Of a stretch of DNA of 64,000 bases, positions 37,123 through 49,789 are shown one piece after another. The notes beneath the pieces are model-generated. The model ran no database searches and was not told the origin of the DNA. It worked only from the letters and a program-made list of their open reading frames with translations. The DNA lies in the NCBI RefSeq assembly GCF_000687475.1, contig NC_057320.1, forward strand, positions 4,808,501 through 4,872,500, in the 5' to 3' direction. The stretch is from Ustilaginoidea virens. Taxonomy: Eukaryota; Ascomycota; Sordariomycetes; Hypocreales; Clavicipitaceae. The position numbers and the translations under genes are program-made. Each line of letters begins with the position of its first letter. Position 1 is the stretch's first letter.

Positions 37123-38477
37123 CTGAGTAGGCGTTTGCTGTAGCTTTGAAGGGAGAATCTGGTGCTTTTGGTCGGCAGGGCTCTTGACAGCTGCGTTATG
37201 AGGCCGGCAAACGAAAAGCAGTCATCTCTTTGCTGCTGCCAGCCAGGCTGCCTGGCTGTTGATGGACGAATAAGATCAAGTCGGGGGATGATTTCGTTGA
37301 ACGATTTGCCTGTGATGGAGGTCCGTGATGCAAGCCCGTTATCCTCGCCGGTATTTTCGTGCAGAAAGATGATCCTTCCCCATCGAGACCCGGTCGTCGA
37401 GGAATGCCTCTACAAGCCTTGTAAGTTTTGCGGATCGCTGGTTTATAAGCCTGTCGGGGGGGTGCTGACCATCCAAGGAGTCGGTGTAGGTGGCCTTTCT
37501 ACATGACTTGCACGTATCCGAATATCTCGATTTTAGTTGACCAGTACTTTCTGTGCCGCCGCCGGCTCAAGGGTGATACGCCGTGCAGAGGAGCTGTCTT
37601 TACTTTTGTAGATGTGATTACAGTCGAGCTTGGCGGATAGGTCGTCCCCTTGTTCGGAACACACGATGTGGTATTACTATGACTATTATGACTTGACTTG
37701 ACCATTTACAAGAGAGGATGGGGAAGTTAGGGCCCGATGCCGACGATGCGGTATTTATGTGTATGCCGTGGTCGCGTGTGGTGAGTGGTGCGGCTCTGCA
37801 ACGGTGCAAATACCTAATCGCGCTGCAGGGGAGGGCGTGGCTCTAACGGTCGGATGTCCTCGAATTGACCGAGGATTGCAATAGGTTCCGTCTGCGTGCC
37901 GGTAGAGGTCCTTGGTGATCTAGATTTGGCAGCCGATGTTGACAGTGTGGATTTCTGCCACTTTAGTCCGTTGGATGGCGAAGCGGCCGTGGACAGTAAT
38001 GATGGCATGCGTCTGGTCGTTTCGAGCCGAATAGCTGTGCCCGCTTTATCCTGTGTCTAGGAAAGGTCGTGAACGTCTTTTGCTGCAGGCCGTTCCACCG
38101 GATAGACGGCGTTGCAGTCGATCGATGGCAAGGTATTGGCGAGGTGGTTACCAGGTGCTTTCTGCCTGTCAGACAGGATGGTCAAGGTCGGAGGACCGGT
38201 CCTCTAGAAGGGAAGGAGATGTGTCATGCGTCCCGGTTTTATCTACCGCATTCAACATACAGAATGGGAAGCAGAAGCTCGATAGATAGAACGTGATGGC
38301 GGTCGGAGCAGGAAGGAGGCTCGCTAGGCGTAAACGACTCTTGAACTATCCGGAAAAACGAACGGGATGAAAAAGTCCGGTGCTAGTTCCAGTTCTAGTC
38401 GTGCAATTAGCACCGACTGTTACAAACCCAGAACGCGGGAGAGAAGGCTGGCGAAAAGCTGTAATCTATTAACCGGG

Positions 38478-38509
<32 letters not shown>

Positions 38510-39000
38510 AGACGCCAGATGATGGAGCAGTAAAAACAAATCATTGGAGATAGCGTCAAGCGCGAGCTCGTCGCACACCAGGTGTCCAGACAGGCAGTGA
38601 ATGGTGCGGTTTCTGCCGCTGCCCACCCACGCCTTTGTCTTCATCAGGGGTTGTGGGGGCAGGGGGGATATTCTTCATTAGCAGCTGTCGGGTATCTTTT
38701 CTCACGATAAAAGCAGCTGCTAGGCCACAACCCTTCTACAACCCAGCTGGCGACCCGTCGAATTGTTTCCACCACTTACTACCACCTACTATCGCACTCT
38801 CCGCCTTCGTAGAATCGGTCCCAAAGCAAGTTTCCAGGCCCTCGTCTGACTTGGCCAGCAGAACTTTCATTATATTATCCAACGTTAAAACATAACCGGC
38901 TACTTATTAGCAGAAGGAAAATGCTGCGCTTTTCAAGTATTTCAATGTGGTTGAAGCGACTTGGACTGGGTTTGTCGCCGATAGAGCTGTCTCTTGTCTC
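37123..39000. other. Intergenic, OPT 3' flank to repeat island
   Basis: No gene supported. A ~24-nt A run lies near 38479-38503. Confidence 0.5.
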
Positions 39001-41445
39001 GTCTAGGTTTATCCGAATACGTACAGTCGGTGCAGTCTGTTCTAAAACATCTCGATAAATAATGATGCTTTTTCCATGGTAGGAGAAACGTTCTTCGAGA
39101 ACTGTCGATAAGCTGCCGTGTATCGAAATCGTTTGCCTTGCTCTGGATTCGCTCCCGGATCGCCCTTGGAAGCCGCCTCGTGCGGCTGGTTATTTCCTGC
39201 TACGAGGGGATTTCGATAATAAGCATATGCTGCCTCCGTCTTCGAAGGGTTAGGGTAAGTAGCGAGAGCCCCAGCCGCGTATCGGCTAAGAAGATGTATC
39301 AAGGACCTTCCTCTTCCTCGTCGCTATCCGAGGACGGATATTGCGTGTCCATCAACATCTCTAGCCACTGTAAAATGGCCAACAGGTCTTCATAGTTTCC
39401 GGCCAATAATGGCCAGTACTACCGCACCGAAACATCAGCGAAGAAACTGCGCGCTTGCTCGGACATCTTCCCCGAGTTTGTGGTTGATTCCACTGAAGGC
39501 GAGCCTCGCCTGAGACAGTAAATTCTTTAAAATCACCCTCAAGCCGTTCGATATGTCCTTTACGCTGGTTGATGTTGCCGTGGGCCTGGTAGCCTCCACT
39601 TGCGTCTGATCTTCCGCAAACGTCAAGTCGGCATCCGCTGTTACCTACCGCCTCAATTCCTCCACCATGTCCCACTCCATCGTCCCCAGTATCTCTGACT
39701 CGCCACCTGAGGGCGAGCTATTGCCAAAGCTGCAGATAGTCGTGCAGCGCGTCAGGTCCCGTTCTTAATCATGGTCGGCAGAATGGTCGGCAGGACAGTC
39801 GCAGAATGTGATCAATTCATCCGGGTTGCGTTGGCCGAAGTGCTCCTGGTACTACTAGTAGAGGGCTTCGCCAATGTCCTGAGTGTATTGGGCATCCGTT
39901 TCGTAGTCAAGATAGAAGAGGGGCTGCATCCTGTGTATATAATGGCTCTGATATAGGAGTTTTATATCAGGGCATTCCTGTTATTATTAGTAAGTAGGCA
40001 GTGCTAAATGTGTAGGTAATTAAGTTGACTTCTTCTATCTTCTATCTACTCGATACTCTTATCCTTTATATAGGCGCAAGAACTCGAGCAGCCATCGAAG
40101 CAGTTGTAGCACGGATCCGCTTTTAAATCTGGGAATGGCATATGCCGAGCATCAGATGCGGAAAATCGGTCGTGGATATCCAGGTGCTGGGGGGGAGCGT
40201 TAAAGAGGGACGGGACCGGATCGTATAGGGGGTGGCCATAGAGCGGAGTTTCGCTGACTGCGCTTTTAAGCGTAGGATAACCGCGAGGAGCTCCTTATCG
40301 TGGATCGTGTAGTTCCGTTCGGCATCCGCACGGCAAGCTAAATGGCATGCAGCCGGCAGCCAGAGTCAGAGCGTACGCAGGCTGCGCAGCGACAGCGGAC
40401 GCTTTCGGCCATGTTCCACACCCGATCCCGCTAGCGATAGAGCTTAGAGAAACCGGGCTGAAGGCGACCCGACCGGCCCCGGACATCTCCTTATTTCGGT
40501 ACCGCAGGCGATAGGATGCTCTGCTTATTCTGTGCCATAGTAATGACTCGTCGGGTCACGAGCCTTGCTTGTGAAATGGCAGAGGTCAGCTCTATTGCTG
40601 AGGTTGTGGTTGGTGAGATTGCAAGGTTGCGGTTAGTGAAGTCGCTATTATAGAGCGCTTCTATAGTGTTATCGTCAGCCTGACGCAGCCTTATAGTGCG
40701 TTTACGTAGCCTCTTCGATGCAAGTGCCTGATCTCCTGATGCACGAGTGTTGACTTGAAGGGCCCCTATTTCGGCAATCTTGTAGCTAGTCCGATAATCT
40801 CGAAGATCTATACCCCCCTGGCTCTCTGTTTGTCGTGGAGAAAAACGTGCCGAGGCCGTGGTATAGATCGGACCTCGCCTGGTCCCGGCAGCTCTTTGTG
40901 CCAAAGGTAATGACCCTGCCTTCATTACTCTCCTTCTGTATCCGCGTAACCTCGGCGTCGGTCAGCTCGATGCCTTCGCGGGCTACATCGTGAACTAACC
41001 TGGTTCAAGATCTCCCGGTGCTTTGGTAGCTTCTCGTACAGATCATGTTCCAGAACGGTACGAAACCTAGCGTTAAAGGCAACCGTGTTGCCAGCCCGCT
41101 AGGAGCTAAAGTTTCGCCCACGAAGGGCCATGCCGCACCTCTTCATACAGTTGTGAGATTAGTTGGTATTCGACCTCCCCCAAACCATCTGTATAGCCGC
41201 CAAGCATCTAGCTATGGTGCCATTTGTAGCCCCAAATTTGTCAATGAATCGGGTTGCAGGGATCTCGGCGTGACTTGGTAGCGCTGCTGAGGTGGAAGCT
41301 CCTAGTGTTCTGTTGCAGATCCAGATGCATCCGCCATTGTAGAATGCAACGCCAGCGCTTTTGACTCGGACGTTACTGCGGCGTGATACCCCAGATTCAG
41401 ACACCTTGGCGGCTTGCTATAAGTTTGACGTTTTAGACCGCGGCG
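39000..41445 (-). mobile_element. Unclassified decayed repeat DNA
   Basis: Short - strand frames (39042-39302, 39361-39675, 40491-40925) carry no motif I can name and are interrupted. Position next to the gypsy integrase piece suggests they are parts of the same or neighbouring elements. Confidence 0.35.
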
Positions 41446-43430
41446 TCAATAGCACGGACGTCTTTTTCCTGGCTTTTCGATGTGCGGAAGACCCAGGCTC
41501 GGACTTGGAGACCTGTCGCAACGTGGGTGGAAGCACAGAGATGCGCCCTGCTGAGCTGACGAGGCATCCTTGCACGGCGCCAACACAAGTTTCTCACTGA
41601 ATTTGTCGACAATCACGAAAATTGCGTCATTGCCGTTGAGTAAAGTTGGTAGAGAAAGCAAAAAATCAATGAACATTATGTATTACGGACACGGTGGATG
41701 CAAGAGCGGTTGCAGGTTGCCGTGTGGTTTATGACGTCAGGGGTGGTAGATCCGACAAAGTGGACAGCTTCTCAAAAAGTCTCGAAATCGCGGTCGACCC
41801 TAGTGAATATACAGTTGCAGCGAGGACGTCCTCGAAGTTCCCCGACATGAGGGGCCAATACTACGCAACCGACCTATTAGCGAAACCCAAACGAAAAGGG
41901 ATTAAACTACTCACAGGCGCATAGGTTCTATTGTTAGCGTTGCAGTGCGCGTAATGCGCCGTTATCGACTCGACATTAGTCTTCTTCTTGGAGCGCCAGG
42001 TCATTATTTGCAGTATATTATCTATCCTAATAGAGCTTTCGGCGAACTCATATTGAAACGTCGGCAACTCAATGGCAAGAGGCGGGTTGTCTATGTACTC
42101 CTTAACGGTGCGCTGAAAACAAGTCATACACATCTATAGCAGCAGAAAGATTTTCTGCGCGACGAACGCAAGCTCCTCCCCCTCAGGGGGCGCGTCTGTA
42201 TCGCGAACCGACTCGGTGTCGGGCGCCTCCTCACCATCTTGGGGCAAATCTTCCAGGCAGGACCCAGCTAAGCTGCTTTGCTTAATTTGGAGTATCCCAC
42301 ATGGTTGCCGTTGTGTATAGCTGCGAAATCTTCCGTTGTTGATTCCTTACTATACACAGTCTAGACGGGCAGTCTGGTGAAGGAAGAGGCAATAACGATA
42401 TCGTCACAGTAGGCGTCCGCATTTGATCCTCGCAGAATATTGTCCATTCTACGCTGTACATACGCGTTAGAGCCTTTATAACCCAAGATGGGGACGTAGA
42501 ATGTGTGTTGTCCATCGTGAGTGACGACAGTAAAAGCCCATCTTAAGTCAGGGTGTATCAACCACTGATAATAGAAGCTCATGGCGTCAACGATAGTTAT
42601 GTAGGTAGCATTAGCTAGCTTTGTGATGATATCTTCCTGTTTTGTTATGGGGTATACATGAAGCATCATCATTAAATTGAGTCCTCCAATATCGACTACC
42701 ATACGGCCTTTTCCTTTTTCAGCTATACCTTACTAGACAACGAAAACCGGAAAAGCGAAGGAGACGTGGGACGTAGTGCGATATGCCTCATCTTTTGCCA
42801 CTAAACCGTGCATAGTATCTTCCACCACTTTTCGGTCGTCAGGTCCGACTGGGTAGATTTTGCACTTTTTGGGGATCATATCTTCCCATCCGGGTTTCAT
42901 TTGAATGCGCATTTGTTCCTTAAGTGGGATATATGCGTATCCTTTGTCTTTAAAGAGGTCGGCGAACTCGTCGACGAGTTTACGGAGTTAGTTGAGTTCG
43001 TCCGGGTCACTAGAGTCGTAGATATTGACTCTAGTTGGGTGAATGTAGGTTAAGGCTGACTCTAAGGCCATATGTTCGGGCACGAGCATTTTGGCCGTGG
43101 GGTTGTGAGTCGATACAGTTGCCAGGTCGGCTGCTTCAGCAGATTCTACATAGTCCACGAGGAAAGCTTGTGCATAATGGTCTGCAGGGCTTGCTTGTCC
43201 CATAAGCGGGTTTTTGCGCACGAGGATACGCCAAGAGGATGTGTTGTGAACGATAATGTAGGCTGTCTCGTGGTCGACTATTGATGCGAATTGTTGGAGG
43301 TTGGGGGTTGCAGTGGGCTCAAAGATCATCTGGTGATCTTTAGGGACTTTCATATTGACTGGTACCAAAGCTCGTGAGTGAGGGGGAATGTCGGCTGTAT
43401 AGTCGGGGTAGAAATAGGGATGCACCTAGT
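41446..43430 (-). mobile_element. Ty3/gypsy-type pol remnant with nested insertion
   Basis: On the - strand, in 5'-3' order. A protease-to-RT linker runs 43425-42988 (DIPPHSRALVPVNMKVP and following). RT start near 42980-42730 reads FADLFKDKGYAYIPL and CKIYPVGPDDRKVVEDT. RT core is 42702-42361: NATYITIVDAMSFYYQW, then AYCDDIVIAS with the YxDD catalytic pair. Integrase is 41676-41446: FIDFLLSLPTLLNGNDAIFVIVDKFSEK. Stops and frameshifts break it. RNase H and the rest of RT are missing. In their place (41690-42260) sits a copy of the Cys-rich repeat family. The element is non-autonomous and dead. Confidence 0.8.
41690..42260 (-). repeat. Cys-rich ORF repeat family, copy 1
   Basis: Encodes on the - strand CMTCFQRTVKEYIDNPP, FAESSI and SITAHYAHCNANNRTYAP, then RLGFANRSVA and YWPLMSGNFEDVLA. 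It is the shortest and most decayed of four copies. The second zinc-like cluster has lost cysteines. It lies within the gypsy pol remnant. Confidence 0.65.
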
Positions 43431-43849
43431 GCAGAAAATGGCTCCGGTATAACACTTTTCCTGAGGGTAGTGCCTGTATGTAGTCTGTTGAAAGAAAAAT
43501 AGTTAGAGCCGCTATTATCTTGCTTGCTGGCGGAAGATGGGCTATAGCTAGAGCTGCCGTTGTCTCGCTTGCTGCTAGAGGAAGAGCTGCGGCTAGAGCC
43601 GCCGTAATCAGAGCCGCTATCGTTAGAGCAATGGCATATTAGGGGGCTTCTTATTTCCTAATCCGCGTCTATATTAGAACAAAGTATCGCCAGCAGCAAG
43701 ATATAAGAGCTGCAGCCCGTCGGGGGGATTGCAAATTCCTAATTGTCGTCTATGTCGAGAAAGATACTATTGGTAGGTAAGGGGCGGGAGAGGGGGCGAG
43801 AAATCTGGTGCAGTATAGCGCCCCGGAGATGAATCCATCGCAGGCACAG

Positions 43850-44790
43850 CTATAACATGGCTGCGTCAAGGAGACTGGCACCAGCGCGTCCTGCCTGGTC
43901 TTTAGGGCGGATAAGCGATCCGCATGCGAGTATCCTCTGAGAAGGTATAGAGCCTAACAGCGCCTCCCTCCCCATCAACCGCCATGCAGTCGCTCTCGTC
44001 GTCGCGCTCCTCCACACGGGCATCCAGTAAAGACTGGAGCCATGAGAGGACCGCAATAACATCCTCGAAATTCCCCAACATAAGGGGCCAATACTACGCA
44101 ACCGACCTGTTAGCGAAACCTATGCGAAAAGGGATCGTATTGACTTATAGGCGCACACGTGCGATTATTCGCGTTACAATGTGCGCAGCGAGCGGTTATG
44201 CTCTTGATATCGGACTTTTTCTTCCGAGTCGTTCGTGGTGCGTTATCCGCTCCAATCGAGCTCTCTGCGAACTCGCAATGAAACGTCGGCAAAACGATTT
44301 CGGCCGGCGGATTATCCATGTATTCCTTGACCTCGCGACGAAGGCAGGTCATACATATCTGCCGTAGCAGAAGAATTTTCTGCGCCATGATGGCGTTCTC
44401 ATCCAGCGCAGGGGATGCGCTTCCCTCACGAGCCGGCTCTGCACCGGTCGTCTCGTCAAGTTCAAGGGGCGGGTCGTCAATCCCACCCCAAGACCCAGCA
44501 TCGCTGGGCGCATCGCCGTCATTGGAGCCGTCAGACCCCGCTTCGTCAAGGTAAAGTGACATATTCGCGCTGCGGTAATTTTTTTTCTTGGGTGGTGGTG
44601 ATGTTGTTCCTGGTGGTAATGGAAGGCCAGCGTGGACATGGACAATGGGGAATCTCTTGTCTGGGAGTATATCGAGCTGCGCCGGCAGATGCGGTCGAGT
44701 AATAGGTACACCAGGCGTCCTATAACTCGACTTGTACAGGTTGTTGAATACATTATCTAAAAAGCTGAAAACGTGCGTGGGCACGATATA
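43850..44790 (-). repeat. Cys-rich ORF repeat family, copy 2 (longest)
   Basis: An uninterrupted 224-residue frame (44784-44110) contains an acidic region (DEAGSDGSNDGDAPSD), then CMTCLRREVKEYMDNPP, LPTFHCEFAESSIGADNAP and ITARCAHCNANNRTCAP. The C-x2-C and C-x2-C-x6-C pattern suggests metal binding. A shifted frame continues toward 43850 with YYWPLMLGNFEDV-like and RLIRPKDQAG-like residues. I do not recognise the family. Possibilities are a retroelement accessory protein or a multicopy host gene spread by transposition. Confidence 0.6.
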
Positions 44791-44892
44791 CTGTGCGTCC
44801 CTTCTATTATATTCAATGGCATGTGCAGGCTATTATCTTGCATACTGGCGGAGGAAGAGCTATAGCCCGTCGGGGGGGTTATAAATTCCTAA

Positions 44893-45560
44893 TTATCGTC
44901 TATATCGGAAATCGGAAAAGATACTATCAGTAGGGTGAGGGGGGGGAAGAGGGGGCGAGATATAAGTATATGCCTTCGGCAGAGCTTTGCCGTTAGCCCT
45001 CATCAGGCGATCAGTCAGGGTGGAGGAGCTGGCGAAGAGGGCACCAAGCGGGTCGAAGTCGCCCGTGGTGCCCTTTGGTTGCTCGTCAGGCTCGTCGCCG
45101 CTGTCGCTATCGCTTCCGTTGTCGTTGTCATCGATGTCGTCAGCGTTAGCGTCATCGTCGTTGTCGTTGTCGCCCGTCTTAGGCTTGTCCTGCTTGTCCG
45201 GCTTGTCCTGCTTGACAGCCAGAGCCGAAACCATACACCGATGGAAAATATTCAAAGATGCGTTCCTGTCGATGAGTGGCTCTCCCTCCTCACCCTCCCT
45301 ATTGCTCGCCACGGGTTTATTGTCCGGGTTGTGGTACCCGGGAAGCTTGGTGGGGGCTAGTAGGGCGGCAGTCTTATGGTGCCTAATTCAATGGACATTC
45401 CGCCCGCCTGTGGCCTTTCGACGCGCATCGATATAGCTAATAATAGTGAGCGCCCGTGCAATATCCTCTGCCGAGTAAGGGCCTACGAAGGGGGGCTCCT
45501 TTTGAATAGGGACGTCTAGGTCGTCTGGTATATTGTTGACTATTAATACCCCTTAGGAAG
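44893..45560 (-). pseudogene. Acidic hypothetical frame upstream of the copy-2 Cys-rich ORF
   Basis: The - strand reads PIQKEPPFVGPYSAEDIARAL, then ISYIDARRKATGGRNVH and a stop near 45390. It then continues with ASNREGEEGEPLIDRNA, a long Asp-rich stretch and FDPLGALFASSSTLTDRL. It may be the N-terminal half of the same multicopy protein. Function unknown. Confidence 0.4.
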
Positions 45561-45879
45561 ACGCCTATTTTGCGATTGGTATCAAATATATGCGGCAACG
45601 TCACTGTTACGGATCTGAATGCCTAGGATGGTCAAGGTTGATAAGTATACTGTAGGATCCAATAGACAGCTCGTAGAGTCTAATAGAAGGTAAAGAAAGA
45701 GGTATGCATAAGTCGTAATAGGTCGTCGGAATAATAGCGCTACTATCGCGCGCAGGCTTTCTCCATCGCGGATGTAGGCCGCGCGGGCTCTAGAACGGCC
45801 GTGCCATCCTTCGCCGACTTTATCTGCGCACGGAGGATGCGCCGCAACGTGGGATTGCCAGCCAACTTTATATCTAGCG

Positions 45880-46162
45880 TCACGCACGAGGCGTGTGCTC
45901 GCTAGCAGCAAGTGCACCACTCGCTTTTTCCAGGGGGCTTGCAGATAGGCAGCACGCCGGTAGATTGTAGTCTCTTGGTACACCGCTTATAGAGAAATTC
46001 TTGGTCGTAGGCGTATGCATATGCCTTATCAGAAGAGTCCCATTTAAGGAGGTAATCCCCCGCCGCGCGAGGCGGCTTCCTCGGGCTATCAGGACGTTCG
46101 AGGGAGGCGGGGCAGGGGGGGCTGCCGCCGGCAGCAGCACTGCTTATAGCAGCGTCGGACAT
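45880..46162 (-). other. Short CxxC-type frame (PPRAAGDY family), - strand copy
   Basis: 86 residues from 46162 with PPRAAGDYLLKWDSSDKAYAY and YKRCTKRLQ, ending EWCTCC. A clear relative lies on the opposite strand at 51068. Not recognised. Confidence 0.45.
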
Positions 46163-46481
46163 GATTTTGGATCCTAGCGCCGTGAATTGAATTGCATATA
46201 GAGCCCTGTCACGATCGTAGGCTCAAATATGTGGGATGTAATAGGCTTGGTTGTTTAGTCTACGATGTGCGTAGACGTAAAGCTATATATCTAGTTCTAT
46301 ATCACGTGCATGCTGCCGTCACGTTATGTGAGGTGATAGATGCTGCTACTGAAAAAGAAGTCGACGTCTACGTCGAGTCATCATTATAAAGCATCGAATC
46401 GTCATCAGCTTATCAGCTAGCGAAATATCCCTTAAGTCTATCGCGACTCTATCGAGTCTATCGTTATTCCGCATCTAAATG

Positions 46482-47240
46482 CTAGAAGTCGGTAATAGTT
46501 GGGGTCGATAGGATTACAACCTTTATCTTCTTATTCTTGCGGGTGACTATGGTTGGAGTGCTGCGTATCGACGTATTGGCGTTCGCCGACGCTTTTATCG
46601 TGTCGTGGTAGGCATTGAGGGCGTTAGTATGGGCGTTGAGAGCGGTAATATAATCCGGTATCATCGCAGCATATTGGAGAATGGCGTCGGTGTGATTGAC
46701 GAGGGTAGTAACGAATTCCGGCGGTACCAATAAGACAGTTTGCAATAGCGGGAGTTAGAGTGGGGACGCGATTGGTGCTGCTGGGAATGGGACCTCTAGG
46801 AGGGGGAATGGCACGTCCGGGACGGGCAGGGCTGGAAGTGATGTTGACTCTGTGTTGATTGAGTCTGTATTGGGCTGTTTAGTAGGGGTTGGCTCGATCG
46901 CGGGCTTCGATCGCTTCCTTTTCCTGGCCTGGGTGGTACTGTCTGGGTGAGAGGCTTTCCATGCGTCAACAATGGAAGTAGGGCACTGTGGGCCGTCGTC
47001 CAGAATTTGTTTATAGACTGTATAGATGCCTTGCCATTTAGAGTTTCGGTCGAGTGTGCCTTATACCATCTTAGAGATGGTTGCGTTAAGGAGCGGACCA
47101 GGATCGTTAGGGTCGCATTCATTAGGGAGGCTCTTAGTGAGTAAGTTGTTGGAGGGTAGAGCCAATGAACCTCTAAAGTTCAATCCCGACAGAACTTGGT
47201 CGGGCGTTGCCATTGCAATAATATGCGGGGGTAGAGTCTT
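46482..47240 (-). pseudogene. Decayed hypothetical frame
   Basis: Reads MATPDQVLSGLNFRGSLALP, a stop near 47066, then SKWQGIYTVYKQILDDGP, a basic KRKRSK stretch and a helical tail (ALNAHTNALNAYHDTIKASA). Another stop lies near 46750. A related sequence (KWMATYEVCKDIID, KCPGSIVQTW) lies on the - strand at about 50940-50800, so this is a repeat family. Function unknown. Confidence 0.45.
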
Positions 47241-47530
47241 CCGATGAGAGAGGAAATGCTTTGCCAAGAGAAGTTCCGCACCATCTTTTCCCGTTCCGTG
47301 CCGGCTATCGGTCTTAGGGTGGTACGCTGTCGAGAGGAGATATTTGGTCCCGACTGACTTGTAGAGCGTAGACCCGAATTGTCCCTAATCCGAACCTCTG
47401 TCGTTAATAATCTCTTTAGGGAAGCCATGAAAGCGCCATTAATACTGCTTGAAGCGTTCTGTGCAGTCTTCCGCCTTTATTAACTGCATCGCCTTAAGCT
47501 GTACTTCCAAATAGGTTTTCAGTCTTGTAA
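47241..47530 (-). mobile_element. Ty3/gypsy integrase relic
   Basis: The - strand carries AEDCTERFKQY, a stop, then FHGFPKEIINDRGSD and LLSTAYHPKTD. These match the integrase core segment around the catalytic Asp and the STAYHPQTDG motif. Two or more stops are present. Confidence 0.7.
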
Positions 47531-47689
47531 CTAATCGTAGCCCGGGGGTGCGTCCCTAATTCTCCTCAAGATGTGAATATGCTATAGTTTGGGCCTCCCG
47601 GATTTCATCTCCGGTTGGCCAAACTGCTTAGCCGCTCGGTTTTAGTGTCGAGTCGGCCTTATCCGCGGTTAGAGACGCCTCCTTAAGCT

Positions 47690-48290
47690 TTTTAGTAGTA
47701 CTATTAGAAGCATATGCATGAGTTGTAATATGCGTCCCTTTGCCCAAGTGCTCTTGGGTCTTGTAGCTAATAGAAAGAGAAGATCCAGATTTCTGCTTTA
47801 GTCGGCTAAAGTACTTGGCCGCTCTGCTTTAAAGTTAAGTCGGCCTTCTTAGGGATAGGAGACGACGTCCCCAAGTTCTAGACCTTGGGTCTTGTAGGTC
47901 AATGTTAAACGTTTCCCTTTGGGATCTGGCAGATATTTTCCCTTTATTTTTTTTCCGGCGTGGATATCGCCGCTAATGTCAGTTAGTCATTTTTAGATAA
48001 ATTTAGACTAGATGTTTATCTGCAGAAGCTTACCAGATAAAAATAGTTTTTGGGTGCTGGTTCTGTTCCCGAACCCCCTGATATGCTAACGCAATCAGCT
48101 TCTGCAGCCGAGCTTATTCTGGGCCGGAAACGCCTCCCTGAGCTCCATAGTAATTGCATTAAAAACGTATGCATGGGACTTGATGTTCGTCCCCTTACCT
48201 ATGTGCTCTTTGGTCTTGCAGCTAATAGATATTGTAGATATGAAAGCCACTGGGGTCTGGCACCCGCATCCCCTTGACTATATTTGTTCT
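47690..48290. repeat. Diverged direct repeats
   Basis: A block including GCATATGCATGAGTTGTAAT, CGTCCC, GTGCTC and GGTCTTGTAGCTAATAG near 47709-47780 recurs with changes near 48163-48232. A shorter piece occurs near 47518. Confidence 0.5.
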
Positions 48291-48299
48291 GTAAACCCC

Positions 48300-49533
48300 G
48301 CTCCTACTATTAGTTAATTTCTTTTCTGACGAACTTTGGACTAGAATAGAACAACATTAGACTATTGGGGCGAGACATGGCTGTTAAAGCGTCATTATTA
48401 GCTGCAGACAAAAGCCTTGGTTAACATCCACTGATCATGTGTGCTATCCAGATCAACGAACTTGACGCAATATTCAGCTTCTATGCCCTGCGACGGGGGT
48501 TAAGCGAGGGCAGTGCTGATTCCTAGCCATGCGCCTTGACAACCCTTTCTACGAATCGCTATGGCGCATCTCCTTGTAGTGCATCATCCACAGCGGGAGG
48601 TCAATCCCGGGAAAGGTCACGCCCTACCCTGCCTGTTAGGGCTGTTGATGATGGCTCTAGCAGACCGGAAGATGCAAAGGTTTTTCTTAAGAGCCGACGT
48701 GGCGCTGTCGCTACAGGTAAACTCCTAGCCTATACTCCTGCCTAGGGCGAGGATCAGGTGTGGGCATACCTGCCAGATGCGGATGCCCTTTGCGTAGTAG
48801 TCTCTTATAGCCGCCTTCAGCGGGTCGTCTATCGGGAAATCGTTGTAAAGCAAGCCCACGGCCCGGCCCTCCTGCTCGGCCAACTGCCGGGTAACATTCT
48901 CGTCGTCTTGCAGCAGCCCGGTGTAGGAATCGTTGTGCCCCGCTAGAGATGGGGTAGGTAGACGCGGCTAATCCCCATTTAAATGGGTAAGAGGCAAATG
49001 CTAAGAATTAGAAGAGAACCTTTTCGGGGGGATATCTAGTTGCTCGGCGTCTGTAGCAATACGTTGTCCACATGTCTCGGGGTATACGGCGTTAAAATAT
49101 TCAGGTTCATATAGGACCCGGCTTCCGCCCCCTCCGCATTATCATACTCCTCATTATTATCCTCACCACGAGCGGGTTTTTTTTCGTGGGCCAGTAAAGC
49201 CGCAGCCGCCTTGGATATTTTTCGAGACAGGGGCAGAGTTGCAGGAGCCCCGGACGGTCGCTTTCGCGCAGACAGAGTTATTATATTCTTCTTCCGCTAA
49301 AGGGGAGACGGCGCAGCAGCGGTACCTTGGGGCTGATACTGGCGATAAGAGGACTTATATCCCGAGGGAGTCTGCGAGGACTGCATCAGGGACATATTAG
49401 CAGTCAGCAGCGGCTTTCTCCAGCTAGACTTACAGCCTCTAGCCTCTAATGCATCAGATAAAAGTTTTGCAATCTTAGCCCTTCCCTAACTAGTCGGGGA
49501 GGGGGTGGGGTCGCAAGTATCCCGAAGGTCAAT
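48300..49533. other. Decayed repeat-island DNA
   Basis: No gene supported. A - strand reading near 48940-48760 (DDENVTRQLAEQEGRAVG, YNDFPIDDPLKAAIRDYY) looks protein-derived but has no known match to me. Confidence 0.35.
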
Positions 49534-49538
49534 AGTAT

Positions 49539-49734
49539 TGTTGGAGGGAAATTGGCTTGTCTGTAATGTGGATATCGGTCATGTCCGAGGTCGGATGTGC
49601 CGAGTTCACCCTGGATCAGTAAGCCCTTAGGGGTACCCCCTATCCCACTATAAATAGCTGGGAACACAAGTCTCTTAGAGAGGACTTGGTTCCTTCAATC
49701 AAGCATTATCGCATTTTCCCTGTGCATTCTGACA
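49539..49734 (+). mobile_element. Solo LTR with 5-bp target duplication
   Basis: A 196-bp sequence starting TGTTGGAGGGAAATTGG and ending GTGCATTCTGACA. Both flanks are AGTAT (49534-49538 and 49735-49739). A TATAAATA promoter element lies inside. It is nearly identical to the copy at 61363. Perfect TG..CA ends and duplication define a solo LTR left by recombination of a full element. Confidence 0.9.
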
Positions 49735-49789
49735 AGTATCTACTGCAGCAGTAGGATTAGAGGAGCACTATCCAGGCGGGCCCGGATCC

